Source: Curtobacterium sp. A7_M15
GTDB lineage: Bacteria; Actinomycetota; Actinomycetes; Actinomycetales; Microbacteriaceae
DNA length: 43,245 nt
Reading direction: 5' to 3'
NCBI RefSeq assembly: GCF_030705415.1
Contig: NZ_JAUZED010000017.1
Span: forward strand, 1 to 43,245
Part shown: positions 1 through 7,464 of the stretch, piece by piece
Position numbering within the stretch: the first letter of the stretch is position 1
Layout of the letters: every line of letters begins with the position of its first letter
Notes under the pieces: generated by a model
What the model was told of the DNA's origin: nothing
Seen by the model: the letters and a program-made list of their open reading frames with translations, nothing else
Database searches by the model: none
Made by a program: the position numbers and the translations under genes

Positions 1-431
1 CCAGGGGGCGCGAAGCGGCCACCGCCCCCGCGCCGGGGCGCGAAGCGACCGTGATCGCGACCCCGACGGGGCGGGACGCCACCGCCCCCGCGACGCCGGA
101 TGCGGGGCGGGCGCGCACCGCGCCTCCAGGTCGGGCGGCGACCGTTCGGACCGCGGTCGTGACGATGCTCCTGTTCACGTGGGCCAATCCGCACGTCTAC
201 CTGGACACGCTCGTGTTCCTCGGATCCGTCGCGAACCAGCAGGGGCCGGCGGACCGGTGGTGGTGGACGGTGGGGGCGGTCCTCGCGAGTTGCCTGTGGT
301 TCGGCGCACTCGGGTTCGGCGGGCGACTGCTGCGACCGTTGTTCGCGAAGCCGCTGACGTGGCGTGTGTTCGACGGGCTCGTCGCGCTCGTCATGCTGGG
401 GTTCGGCGCGGCGCTCGCGCTCGGCGCCTGA
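1..431 (+). CDS. LysE/ArgO-family amino-acid exporter, C-terminal part (5' end off window)
   Basis: This is the C-terminal part of a LysE/ArgO-type basic amino-acid efflux protein in the cytoplasmic membrane. The reading frame is open to the window edge, so the true start lies upstream; the GTG at 51 is internal. The diagnostic motif TWANPHVYLDTLVFLGSVA is visible, followed by two hydrophobic segments (around WTVGAVLASCLWFGALGFGG and LVALVMLGFGAALALGA). Before the motif is a low-complexity linker made of roughly 10-residue repeats (GREAATAPAP, GREATVIATPT, GRDATAPATP), which is unusual for this compact family. The gene converges on the amino-acid permease at 460-1935. Family assignment is firm; substrate (Arg or Lys) is inferred from the family. 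Confidence 0.85.
   Translation, partial: RGREAATAPAPGREATVIATPTGRDATAPATPDAGRARTAPPGRAATVRTAVVTMLLFTWANPHVYLDTLVFLGSVANQQGPADRWWWTVGAVLASCLWFGALGFGGRLLRPLFAKPLTWRVFDGLVALVMLGFGAALALGA
3..110 (+). repeat. degenerate ~30-bp repeats in the exporter linker
   Basis: Three imperfect copies start at about 6, 36 and 73, each opening with GGGGCG and encoding GR(E/D)A-type decapeptides. The array probably continues upstream of the window. It encodes the central linker of the LysE/ArgO protein. Confidence 0.6.
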
Positions 432-446
432 CGCCGGTGCCCGGCG
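432..446. terminator. short GC hairpin between convergent exporter and permease genes
   Basis: CGCCGG and CCGGCG, separated by TGC, form a 6-bp stem directly after the exporter stop codon and just before the permease stop. There is no T-run. It is a possible bidirectional terminator, weakly supported. Confidence 0.35.
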
Positions 447-459
447 GCCGCCCCCCGCG

Positions 460-1935
460 CTACTGCAGGCCCTTGCCCACTCGGCTGTTGCGACGGCTGT
501 AGCCGAAGTAGATCGCGAACCCGACCACGAGCCAGATGATGAACCGGAGCCAGGTCTCGACCTCGAGGTTCAGCATCAACCAGAAGCACAGCACCGCCGA
601 GACGATCGGCAACACCGGCGACCACGGCACCCGGAAGGCGCGCGGAGCGTCGGGACGCGACTTGCGCAGCACGATGATCCCGATCGACACCAGCACGAAG
701 GCCGACAGCGTGCCGATGTTGATCATGCCCTCGAGCTTGTCGACCGCGGTGAAGCCGGCGAGCAGCGCGACGACGACACCCGCGACGACCTGCACGCGCA
801 CGGGCGTCTGGGTCTTCTCGTTCGTCTTCGAGAACCAGCGCGGCAACAGGCCGTCACGGCTCATCGCGAAGACGATGCGGGACAGACCGAGCAGCAGCAC
901 CATGACGACCGTGGTCAGACCGATCAGGGAGCCGATCGCGATGATGCCGGCGGCCCACGGCAGCCCGACGATGTCGAAGGCCGACGCGAGGGAGGGCGCG
1001 TCCTCCTGCGCGAGCCGCTGGTAGGACACCATGCCGGTGATGACGACGCTGACGCCGACGTAGAGCAGCGTCACGATCCCGAGGCCGATGAAGATGCCGC
1101 GGGGCAGGGTCTTCTGGGGGTTCTCGGTCTCCTCGGCGCTGGTCGCGACGACGTCGAACCCGATGAACGCGAAGAACACGAGGGAGGCCGCGGCGAGCAG
1201 ACCGAAGACGCCGTACTGCGCGGGCTCGGAGCCGGTGAACCACGACACGAGGGACTGGGTCCAGACGCTGCCCTCCGAACCGCGAGCGGGCGACGCCGGC
1301 GGGACGAACGGGGTGAAGTTCGCGGCCTTGACGAAGAACGCACCGGCGACGATGACGAAGACCACGATGGCGACCTTGATGACCGTGATGACGGCGGAGA
1401 CCCGGGACGACAGGCGGGTGCCGAACGCGAGCAGCACGGTGAAGATGCCGACGATCAGGACCGGGCCCCAGGTGAACGGGACCGGGCCGAGCTGGATCGT
1501 GCTCGGCAGGTCGACGCCGAACACCTGGAAGGCGGTGCTGAGGTAGATGCCCCAGTACTTCGCGATCACGGCGCTGGCGGTCAGGGTCTCGAGGATGAGG
1601 TCCCACCCCACGATCCACGCGAGCAGCTCGCCCATCGTGGCGTACGTGAACGTGTAGGCGGAGCCGGCGACGGGGATCGTCGAGGCGAACTCGGCGTAGC
1701 ACATGATCGCCAGGCCGCAGGTGACGGCGGCGAGCAGGAACGAGATGATGACGCTCGGGCCGGCGAAGTTCGCGGCGGCGTTCGCACCGACCGAGAAGAT
1801 GCCGGCACCGACGGCGACCGCGATCCCCATCGCGGCGATATCGAAGGTCCGGAGGGAGCGTTTCAGGGACCGGCCCTGCTCCTCGGAGTCGGCCATCGAG
1901 GCCTCGATCGACTTGATGCGGAGCTTCTGTGCCAT
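460..1935 (-). CDS. APC-superfamily cationic amino-acid permease (CAT/YfnA type)
   Basis: This is a 491-residue integral membrane transporter, the normal size for the CAT branch of the APC superfamily, with about 12 hydrophobic helices. The first helix carries the substrate-binding GAGIF motif (residues 43-47). The helix-8 region has FDVVATSAEETENPQKTLPR, typical of CAT/YfnA proteins. It should import amino acids by proton symport; cationic substrates are a family-based guess. The ATG at 1935 has no clear Shine-Dalgarno. Met14 (position 1896) is preceded by GAGG and could be the real start. It converges with an amino-acid exporter, so import and export genes lie back to back. Confidence 0.9.
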   Translation of the reverse strand: MAQKLRIKSIEASMADSEEQGRSLKRSLRTFDIAAMGIAVAVGAGIFSVGANAAANFAGPSVIISFLLAAVTCGLAIMCYAEFASTIPVAGSAYTFTYATMGELLAWIVGWDLILETLTASAVIAKYWGIYLSTAFQVFGVDLPSTIQLGPVPFTWGPVLIVGIFTVLLAFGTRLSSRVSAVITVIKVAIVVFVIVAGAFFVKAANFTPFVPPASPARGSEGSVWTQSLVSWFTGSEPAQYGVFGLLAAASLVFFAFIGFDVVATSAEETENPQKTLPRGIFIGLGIVTLLYVGVSVVITGMVSYQRLAQEDAPSLASAFDIVGLPWAAGIIAIGSLIGLTTVVMVLLLGLSRIVFAMSRDGLLPRWFSKTNEKTQTPVRVQVVAGVVVALLAGFTAVDKLEGMINIGTLSAFVLVSIGIIVLRKSRPDAPRAFRVPWSPVLPIVSAVLCFWLMLNLEVETWLRFIIWLVVGFAIYFGYSRRNSRVGKGLQ

Positions 1936-2054
1936 GGGTGGTTCCCGTCAACGGCTGGCGGCGGACCCCGCGACATTACTGGTGTACCACCCCGGCACGC
2001 AAACAGCGGGGATGCACGCAGCCGCTTCCCGCGGACCGCGTCGCCGCGGATCCG

Positions 2055-2064
2055 GGAGGCGCGG
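2055..2064 (-). repeat. CCGCGCCTCC intergenic motif, copy (minus)
   Basis: This copy of the recurring 10-mer lies 6 nt past the stop of the HAD gene at 2071, in the 135-bp gap before the permease. It sits inside the longer form CCGAGCCGCGCCTCCC. Confidence 0.75.
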
Positions 2065-2070
2065 CTCGGC

Positions 2071-2952
2071 TCAGGCGGACCGGCGCCAGTCCGACAGGAA
2101 CCGCGCTCCGGCTTCGTCGTGGATCACGCCGTCGGGTGCCGTGAGCACGGGGTACGGCGTCTCGGGGACCCCGTCGGACGGACGGACGTCCACGTGCGCC
2201 ACGTCGTGCCCCTGGGCGTGCAGCCAGTCCGCCATCGCGTAGTCGCTGCGGGAGTCCCCCATCGTCCGCCACGCCAGCGGCAGCTCGCCGTCCCGCGCGA
2301 GGAGTTCGAGCGACCGCTCGGCGCCCATGTCCTTGCCGCTGCGGTCCGATTCGACGTCGGTCGAGATGATCGTCGGGTCGATGCGCCACTGCACGGCACC
2401 GGAGGCGTCGGGCCGCACGTCGTCGAGCCGCCGGACCCCGAGCCCGCGTCGCTGCAGCGCGGCCATCGCCTTCGCGTCGAACTCGGGCTGGCGGGCGAGG
2501 TACGTGGCGTTCGGCACCTCGACGCGCTGCTCGATCGAGACCATCGCGCGCTTCGTCTCGTCGAAGAAGACGAGGTCGGCGTACTCGTCGCGGACGAGCT
2601 CGCGCATCTCGTCGGCGTAGTCCCGTGGCAGCGCCAGGTCCTCGGCGACCGTCAGCTCGCCCATGCCGCCCTCGTACTGCGGGCCGATCGAGCACCAGAC
2701 GGCACCCTTCTCGCACACGGCGTGCACACGACCGCCGGCCGCGAGGCCACCCTCGAGCAGCGGGCCGACGACCTCCTGCCGGATGAACGCGTCGCTCCGC
2801 CCCGTGTTGAAGACGACGGGGATGCCCTCGGCGGCGAGCGCGACGAGGTCCTCGACGATGCTCGGGATCGCGATGGTCCGCGAGACGGGGCTGGCGATGG
2901 GTCCGTCGACGTCGAGCAGGAGTCCGAGGCGAGGTGCGTTCACGACGACCAT
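2071..2952 (-). CDS. HAD-superfamily hydrolase
   Basis: The protein is 293 residues if the ATG at 2952 is used. An AAGGA Shine-Dalgarno sits 8 nt before the GTG at 2943, so a 290-residue form starting VNAPRLG is equally likely. HAD motif I is LLLDVDGPI (Asp14, Asp16), motif II is the Thr of FNTGRSDAF (residues 48-54), and motif IV is RTMGDSRSDYAM near residue 230. The long cap between motifs II and III suggests a Cof-like or mannosyl-phosphoglycerate-phosphatase-like fold. Substrate is unknown. It starts 17 bp after the stop of the alpha/beta hydrolase gene and is probably co-transcribed with it. Confidence 0.8.
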   Translation of the reverse strand: MVVVNAPRLGLLLDVDGPIASPVSRTIAIPSIVEDLVALAAEGIPVVFNTGRSDAFIRQEVVGPLLEGGLAAGGRVHAVCEKGAVWCSIGPQYEGGMGELTVAEDLALPRDYADEMRELVRDEYADLVFFDETKRAMVSIEQRVEVPNATYLARQPEFDAKAMAALQRRGLGVRRLDDVRPDASGAVQWRIDPTIISTDVESDRSGKDMGAERSLELLARDGELPLAWRTMGDSRSDYAMADWLHAQGHDVAHVDVRPSDGVPETPYPVLTAPDGVIHDEAGARFLSDWRRSA

Positions 2953-2969
2953 CCTTGCAGCCCCGGTGC

Positions 2970-3788
2970 TCAGCGCCGTGCGGCCGTCCGCGCGGTGGAC
3001 CGGTCGAGCAGCTGGCCGAGGGCCTCGGGGGTGGGCACGTGCAGCTGCCCCGGCACCTCGGTGTACTCCGAACCCGGGACGGCCTCGACGACGGCGCGGG
3101 CCGCCTGCCGCATCCACTCGAGGCTCTCACCGCCCGCTGCGACGAGGACCGGCACGCCCACGGCCGCTGCCACCCGCTCGGGGATCGCGAGTCCGTTCAG
3201 GACCCGGACGTCCCGGCTCAGCACGTGTGCGTCGACCACGAGGGACCGCCACAGCGCCCCCTTCAGTCGGAGGGCGGTGATCTGCCCCATGGGCAGGTCG
3301 AGGACGTGCGCGAGGTACGCCCGGACGGCCTGGGCGCGGCGACCGACCGCGACGTGCTCGTCGAGGACGTCCGCGAAGACGACGTCGTCGGCGTGCGGGT
3401 CGACGGTCGCGCGGTACGGCGGCTCCCAGAGCACGGCGGCGTCGAGGCGGACCCCGCCTGCCAGGCCGTGCAACACCACGCCCGCGCCCACGCAGAGGCC
3501 GACCGCGGTGACGGGCCCCCCGACGTCGGCCACCACGGCCGCGAGGTCCTCGACCTCACGCTCGATCGCCCACGGCTCGGTGTCGCCGCTCGCGCCGCGG
3601 CCGCGCCGGTCGTAGGTGATGACCCGGTAGCGGTCCTGCAGCGCCGCGGTCAGCCCGGTGAGGAAAGGGGTGCCGTGGTGGTCGAACGCCCCGCCGACGA
3701 CGACGAGCGCCGGGCCCGCTCCGGCCTCGGACACGGCGAGCACCGTGCCGTCCGCGGAGACGACCGTGCGGTCGACGTGCTGGTCCAT
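2970..3788 (-). CDS. alpha/beta hydrolase with Cys in the nucleophile elbow
   Basis: This 272-residue protein has the alpha/beta-hydrolase layout: oxyanion region VVVGGAFDHHG, the ITYDRRGRGASGD loop (residues 57-69), a nucleophile elbow, and a C-terminal catalytic His in VPGQLHVPTPEA. The elbow reads VGLCVGAG, so the usual GxSxG serine is Cys99. That could be a real Cys nucleophile, as in dienelactone hydrolase, or a non-catalytic member. The ATG at 3788 is preceded by GAGG. It is upstream of, and probably in one transcript with, the HAD gene. Confidence 0.85.
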   Translation of the reverse strand: MDQHVDRTVVSADGTVLAVSEAGAGPALVVVGGAFDHHGTPFLTGLTAALQDRYRVITYDRRGRGASGDTEPWAIEREVEDLAAVVADVGGPVTAVGLCVGAGVVLHGLAGGVRLDAAVLWEPPYRATVDPHADDVVFADVLDEHVAVGRRAQAVRAYLAHVLDLPMGQITALRLKGALWRSLVVDAHVLSRDVRVLNGLAIPERVAAAVGVPVLVAAGGESLEWMRQAARAVVEAVPGSEYTEVPGQLHVPTPEALGQLLDRSTARTAARR

Positions 3789-3953
3789 GGGGTCCTCGAA
3801 GGTGGTTCGACCGCGGTGCGCCGCTGGTGCGCGTCCGGTCCTTCGGGTCTGGTCCTCGGCGGGTCGGTTGTGTCGAGCATGACAGCCGACCGGTCGCGCG
3901 TCGACACCCGCAATGAGGGGGAGAACGCCGGTCCGGCCGCGGATCCCACCGGC
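3789..3953. other. 165-bp gap without a gene
   Basis: This gap separates the ogt stop from the alpha/beta hydrolase start, both on the minus strand. It holds a 7-bp inverted repeat (GTGTCGA/TCGACAC, spacing about 21) of unknown meaning and presumably the hydrolase promoter. I see no convincing -10 box. Confidence 0.4.
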
Positions 3954-4466
3954 TCAGACGAGGGCCGTCGTCCCCACCGATTCCCGCTCGAGCAGGGACC
4001 GCTTCACGTCGAGCCCCCACGCGAAGCCGCCGAGCGTGCCGTCGGTCCGCAGCACGCGGTGGCACGGCACGAACAGCGCCGGGGCGTTCCGGGCGCACAC
4101 GCTCGCCGCGGCCCGCACGGCGTCGGGTCGGCCCATCGCCGCCGCGAACCCGGTGTAGGTCAGCGTCCCGCCCGCCGGGATCAGCCGGAGCTGCCGCCAT
4201 CCCTCGGCGAAGAGCTCGGTCCCGAACTGGCGCACGGGCACCTGCATCGCGTGCTCGACCTCGCCCGCGTAGAACGCGTCGACGGCGTCCGCCGAGGCCA
4301 CCCGGCCGTCGAGCACGCGTTCCGGGCGGTGCCGGTCGGCGAGACGCGCCAGGATGCGCTCCAGGTCGTCCGTCCAGCCCGAGGCGAGGACACGGCCCTC
4401 GGTGTCCTCGAGCACGGTGAAGGGGCCGTCGGGGGTGTCCAGCGTCTGGATCGTCGCATCGGTCAT
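3954..4466 (-). CDS. ogt: methylated-DNA--protein-cysteine methyltransferase
   Basis: This 170-residue suicide enzyme removes methyl groups from O6-methylguanine in DNA. The acceptor motif PCHRV is at residues 134-138 (Cys135), followed by the conserved GGFAWGLDVKRSLLERE tail. The preceding TYTGFAAAMGRPDAVRAAASVCARN region is the DNA-binding helix-turn-helix with the Arg finger. Its ATG overlaps the stop codon of the upstream Ada-AlkA gene by 4 bp (ATGA), so the two are translationally coupled. That makes a compact alkylation-response operon: the regulator/glycosylase first, the methyltransferase second. Confidence 0.95.
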   Translation of the reverse strand: MTDATIQTLDTPDGPFTVLEDTEGRVLASGWTDDLERILARLADRHRPERVLDGRVASADAVDAFYAGEVEHAMQVPVRQFGTELFAEGWRQLRLIPAGGTLTYTGFAAAMGRPDAVRAAASVCARNAPALFVPCHRVLRTDGTLGGFAWGLDVKRSLLERESVGTTALV

Positions 4467-6031
4467 CGTTCGTCCTTCCGGGCGGCCGGAGCCGCGGTCG
4501 TCGTGTGGGTCGCACCGGCCGTCGCCGTCGCCGTCGCGCGGTCGACGATCGGTCGCCAGCAGTGCATCGTGAGGTAGCTCCGCCACGGCGCCACCCGCTC
4601 TGACCATAGGGAGAGCGCACGCGCCGATCCGGGCAGCCCGAGTTCCTGTGCACCGTTGCGCACCGCGAGGTCGCTGTGGAGGAAGACGTCCGGGTGGTGG
4701 CGGACCCGGAGTGCCACGTAGTCGGCGGTCCATGGCCCGATGCCCTTGACCGCGAGGAGCCCGGCACGCAGCTCGTCGAGGGACTGCCCGCCGTCGACCA
4801 CGAGCGATCCGTCGGCGAGCGCGGCGGCCACCCGGAGGATCGTGTCCACGCGGGCAGCCGGGCCGCGGAGCACCTCGTGCCCGCGGTCCGCGACGACGGC
4901 GGCGGACGGGAACAGCAGGGCGTCCGACGCGATCGCGGACGGTACCGGTGACCCGAGCGCCGCGACGAGCCGCGCCTGGGCCGTCCGCGCCGCCGCGACG
5001 GACACCTGCTGACCGATGAGGGTGCGGAACACGATCTCGTGCGGGTCGACGGCACCGGGGAGCCGGATGCCGGGAACCCGCGAGACGGCGTCGGCGAGCT
5101 CGGGAACCGCGCCGAGGACGGCGTCGACCGCTTCCGGATCGGCGTCGAGGTCGAAGTACGAGCGCACCCGCGCCACGAGGGTCGGAAGGTCGGCGAGGTC
5201 CGTGACCCGCACGCGCAGGTCGATCCCGGTCCCCCGCCCGGCCATCCCGGGGACGGCGGCCGAGGCGCTGAACCAGGCCGCGCCTCCTGGCAGGTCGAGC
5301 ACCCGTCCGTACGACGTGACCCGCCCCGTGTCGTCGACCTGCACCTCTTCGGTGCGGGGCAGGGCGTGGAGCGCGTGCCAGTCGAGGAGTCCCTGCGCAT
5401 CGAACGGCGCCCGCGCCGGCAGGTGCACGTGCAGCGCGCCGTCCGCCACCGGTCGGAGGGTGCGACGGGCTCGGAGCTCGGTGGGTGTGACCGCGAAGAC
5501 CTCGCGGACGGTCTCGTTGAACTGGCGCACGCTCGCGAACCCGGCGGCGAACGCGACGTCCGCGATGGGCAGGTCGGACGAGGTGAGCAGGGTCCGGGCG
5601 GTCTGTGCGCGGTGCGCTCGGCTGAGCGCCTTCGGCCCGGCGCCGAGCTCGGCGGTCATGATGCGGCTCAGCTGCCGCTCGGAGTAGCCGACGCGGGCGG
5701 CGAGGCCCGGCACGCCGTCGCGTTCGACGACGCCGTCGAGGACGAGGCGCATGGCGCGACCGGCGACGTCCTCGCGGAGGTCCCACTCGGGGCTGCCCGG
5801 CGTCGCCTCGGGCAGGCAGCGCTTGCAGGCGCGGAACCCGGCGAGGTGCGCGGCGGCACTGGTGCGGTAGAAGGTGACGCCGGACTCCCGGGGCGTCCGG
5901 GCCGGGCACGAGGGTCGGCAGTAGATGCCGGTCGAGTGCACGGCGGTGACGAACTGCCCGTCGAACCGGGCGTCGCGGGACGCGACGACGCGGTAGCGCT
6001 CGGCGTGGAGTGCGTCTGGTTCTGTGGTCAC
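4463..6031 (-). CDS. Ada-type regulator fused to AlkA DNA-3-methyladenine glycosylase
   Basis: This 522-residue fusion has three parts. Residues 1-80 are the Ada N-terminal zinc domain with Cys38, Cys42, Cys69 and Cys72; Cys38 is the expected phosphotriester methyl acceptor. Residues 85-185 are an AraC helix-turn-helix region. Residues 195-500 are AlkA: the HhH motif LLAVKGIGPWTADYVALR (425-442) and the catalytic Asp454 in FLHSDLAV. It therefore senses methylation damage, activates transcription and excises alkylated bases. The Ada O6-methylguanine domain is absent and is supplied by the coupled ogt gene. The GTG at 6031 lies 6 nt after a CAGGCT -10 box, so the mRNA looks leaderless. Confidence 0.93.
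   Translation of the reverse strand: MTTEPDALHAERYRVVASRDARFDGQFVTAVHSTGIYCRPSCPARTPRESGVTFYRTSAAAHLAGFRACKRCLPEATPGSPEWDLREDVAGRAMRLVLDGVVERDGVPGLAARVGYSERQLSRIMTAELGAGPKALSRAHRAQTARTLLTSSDLPIADVAFAAGFASVRQFNETVREVFAVTPTELRARRTLRPVADGALHVHLPARAPFDAQGLLDWHALHALPRTEEVQVDDTGRVTSYGRVLDLPGGAAWFSASAAVPGMAGRGTGIDLRVRVTDLADLPTLVARVRSYFDLDADPEAVDAVLGAVPELADAVSRVPGIRLPGAVDPHEIVFRTLIGQQVSVAAARTAQARLVAALGSPVPSAIASDALLFPSAAVVADRGHEVLRGPAARVDTILRVAAALADGSLVVDGGQSLDELRAGLLAVKGIGPWTADYVALRVRHHPDVFLHSDLAVRNGAQELGLPGSARALSLWSERVAPWRSYLTMHCWRPIVDRATATATAGATHTTTAAPAARKDER
5278..5287 (+). repeat. CCGCGCCTCC motif, coding copy in ada-alkA
   Basis: The exact 10-mer lies inside the coding region, between the AraC and AlkA domains of the fusion protein. 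Confidence 0.6.
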
Positions 6032-6037
6032 CAGCTC

Positions 6038-6043
6038 AGCCTG
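6038..6043 (-). promoter_or_regulatory. -10 box of the leaderless ada-alkA/ogt operon
   Basis: Reading the minus strand, CAGGCT is followed by 6 nt and then the GTG start at 6031. Spacing matches other leaderless promoters in the window. Confidence 0.6.
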
Positions 6044-6117
6044 ACACGGGACACCGACATCGACTGGCGGAAATCAGACAGGGCAGCAGCCGTCCGGCAG
6101 CACGGTGACGGCGGCCA

Positions 6118-6127
6118 GGAGGCGCGG
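6118..6127 (-). repeat. CCGCGCCTCC intergenic motif, copy (minus)
   Basis: This copy lies between the divergent ada-alkA and MOSC genes, ending 1 nt before the MOSC -10 box at 6129. Confidence 0.75.
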
Positions 6128-6128
6128 C

Positions 6129-6134
6129 TAGCGT
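6129..6134 (+). promoter_or_regulatory. -10 box of leaderless MOSC gene
   Basis: TAGCGT is followed by 7 nt and GTG at 6142. This decides the start in favour of 6142 over the in-frame GTG at 6133, which overlaps the box. Confidence 0.7.
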
Positions 6135-6141
6135 GGGGCGC

Positions 6142-6714
6142 GTGACCCTGGTGGACGACGTGGCCGGCCCCGGCGACCTGCCCTTCCGGACCGACGTCGA
6201 GATCGCACTGCTGCTGGTGTCGCGGCGGCACCGGTACGAGGGGCGGCCGGCGGACGGTGCGCTGCCGGTCCTGGACGGCGAGCCCGACGAACTGCGCGAA
6301 CACGTCGAGGTACGAGCGGGGCTCGGGATCGTCGGCGACCGGTACTTCGCCTCGCGGGCACACGTGCACGCCTCGGTTACCGTGATCGGACTCGAGGGAC
6401 TCGAGCAGGTCGGCGCGTCACTCGGTGCGACGGTCGACCCCGTGGCGACCCGTCGCAACGTGTTCCTGCGTGGCGCGGACGTCGAGGCGCTCCGGGGCGA
6501 GCCGTTCTCCCTGCAGAGCGGGGACCGCGAGCCCGTGCTGTTCCGCGGGTACCGGCCGGCGAACCCGTGCGCCTGGATGGACCACGAGGTGGCCCCGGGG
6601 GCGTTCCGGGCGATGCGCGGGCGGGGCGGTGTGCGGTGCGACCCGGAGTCCGACGGCGTCCTCGCCCTCGGCCCCGCGGTGCTCCGCACGGCCCGCCCCG
6701 TCGCGCTGCCCTGA
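6142..6714 (+). CDS. MOSC-domain protein
   Basis: This 190-residue protein resembles the MOSC domain (molybdenum-cofactor sulfurase C-terminal fold). The clearest part is residues 130-175, with RPANPCAWMDHEVAPGAFRA and GRGGVRC, where MOSC proteins keep a metal- or sulfur-carrying Cys. No N-terminal beta-barrel or ferredoxin domain is present, so it is a stand-alone MOSC. Its role is unknown; such proteins are proposed to handle sulfur or N-hydroxylated substrates. It diverges from the DNA-repair operon and converges with the DJ-1/PfpI gene. Assignment is good at fold level only. Confidence 0.75.
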   Translation: MTLVDDVAGPGDLPFRTDVEIALLLVSRRHRYEGRPADGALPVLDGEPDELREHVEVRAGLGIVGDRYFASRAHVHASVTVIGLEGLEQVGASLGATVDPVATRRNVFLRGADVEALRGEPFSLQSGDREPVLFRGYRPANPCAWMDHEVAPGAFRAMRGRGGVRCDPESDGVLALGPAVLRTARPVALP

Positions 6715-6752
6715 GCGGCGGGCGCTTCGGTGCCGGGGTGCCGGGCCGGTGT

Positions 6753-7295
6753 CTAGGCCGTCAGCGCCTGCTCGATGGCGTCGACGAACGCCGGCAGGTC
6801 GTCCGGGTTCCGCGAGGTGATGAGGCCACCGTCGACCTGGACCTCCTGGTCGACCCACTCGGCGCCGGCGTTCCGGAGGTCGGTCTGCAGCGACGGGTAC
6901 GACGTGATCGTCTTCCCCGACACGACGCCGGCCTCGACGAGGGTCCACGGCCCGTGGCAGATCGCGGCGATGGGCTTGCCCGCGCCCGCGAACGCCTGCA
7001 CGAGGGAGACCGCTCGCTGGTCGGTGCGGAGCGTGTCCGCGTTGATCGTGCCCCCGGGGACGACGAGCGCGTCGAACGAACCCGCGTTGACACCGGCGAT
7101 GGTGGTGTCCGGATCAACCGTCTTGCCCGGGTCCTTGTCGCCGACGAGGGTCTGGATCGCCCCGGTCTCCTGCGCGGCCACGGTCACGCTCGCGCCCCGT
7201 TCACGGAGCTGGTCGATCGGGACGACGATCTCGTCCTGTTCCACGCCGTAGTTCGTCGAGATGACGAGGATGTTCTTGCCGTCGAGTGCTGCCAT
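6753..7295 (-). CDS. DJ-1/PfpI-family protein (YhbO/glyoxalase-III-like)
   Basis: This 180-residue protein has the DJ-1/PfpI superfamily nucleophile elbow AAICHGPW (Cys113, His114) and an acidic partner in NYGVEQDE near residue 19. VVPGGTINADTLR and SYPSLQTDLRNAGAEW are typical of PfpI/YhbO proteins. The family includes stress proteins with deglycase or glyoxalase-III activity and cysteine peptidases; which applies here cannot be told. The start at 7295 is chosen because GGAAGG lies 7 nt upstream; the further ATG at 7310 lacks this. Confidence 0.88.
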   Translation of the reverse strand: MAALDGKNILVISTNYGVEQDEIVVPIDQLRERGASVTVAAQETGAIQTLVGDKDPGKTVDPDTTIAGVNAGSFDALVVPGGTINADTLRTDQRAVSLVQAFAGAGKPIAAICHGPWTLVEAGVVSGKTITSYPSLQTDLRNAGAEWVDQEVQVDGGLITSRNPDDLPAFVDAIEQALTA

Positions 7296-7373
7296 GATCG
7301 TTCCTTCCACGGCCCGGTGGTTCCGGCCGCACCACCAGCGTCGTCCGGGGCCCCTGGACGCCTCCGCATGTGG

Positions 7374-7449
7374 ACAGCACGGAGCCAGGTGAACAGCACG
7401 GAGCCGGGCGGACTGCCCCGAGTCGAGCGGACTGCCCCGAGCCGAGCGG
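7374..7449. repeat. four tandem 19-bp repeats
   Basis: Four head-to-tail 19-bp units start at 7374, 7393, 7412 and 7431. The first two read ACAGCACGGAGCC(A/G)GG(T/C)G(A/G), and the last two ACTGCCCCGAG(T/C)CGAGCGG. Shared positions follow AC-GC-C-GAG-C--G-G. The array starts 15 nt past the stop of the HAD gene and fills half of the 169-bp gap before the DJ-1 gene. Confidence 0.85.
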
Positions 7450-7464
7450 ACGGGCCGGTCGGGG

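Noticed and set aside
364..3615. 1083-residue plus-strand open frame
   Set aside because: It is antisense to the permease, HAD and hydrolase genes and shows only composition-driven sequence.
7374..7449. CRISPR array
   Set aside because: The 19-bp units are directly abutting with no spacers, and no cas gene is present.
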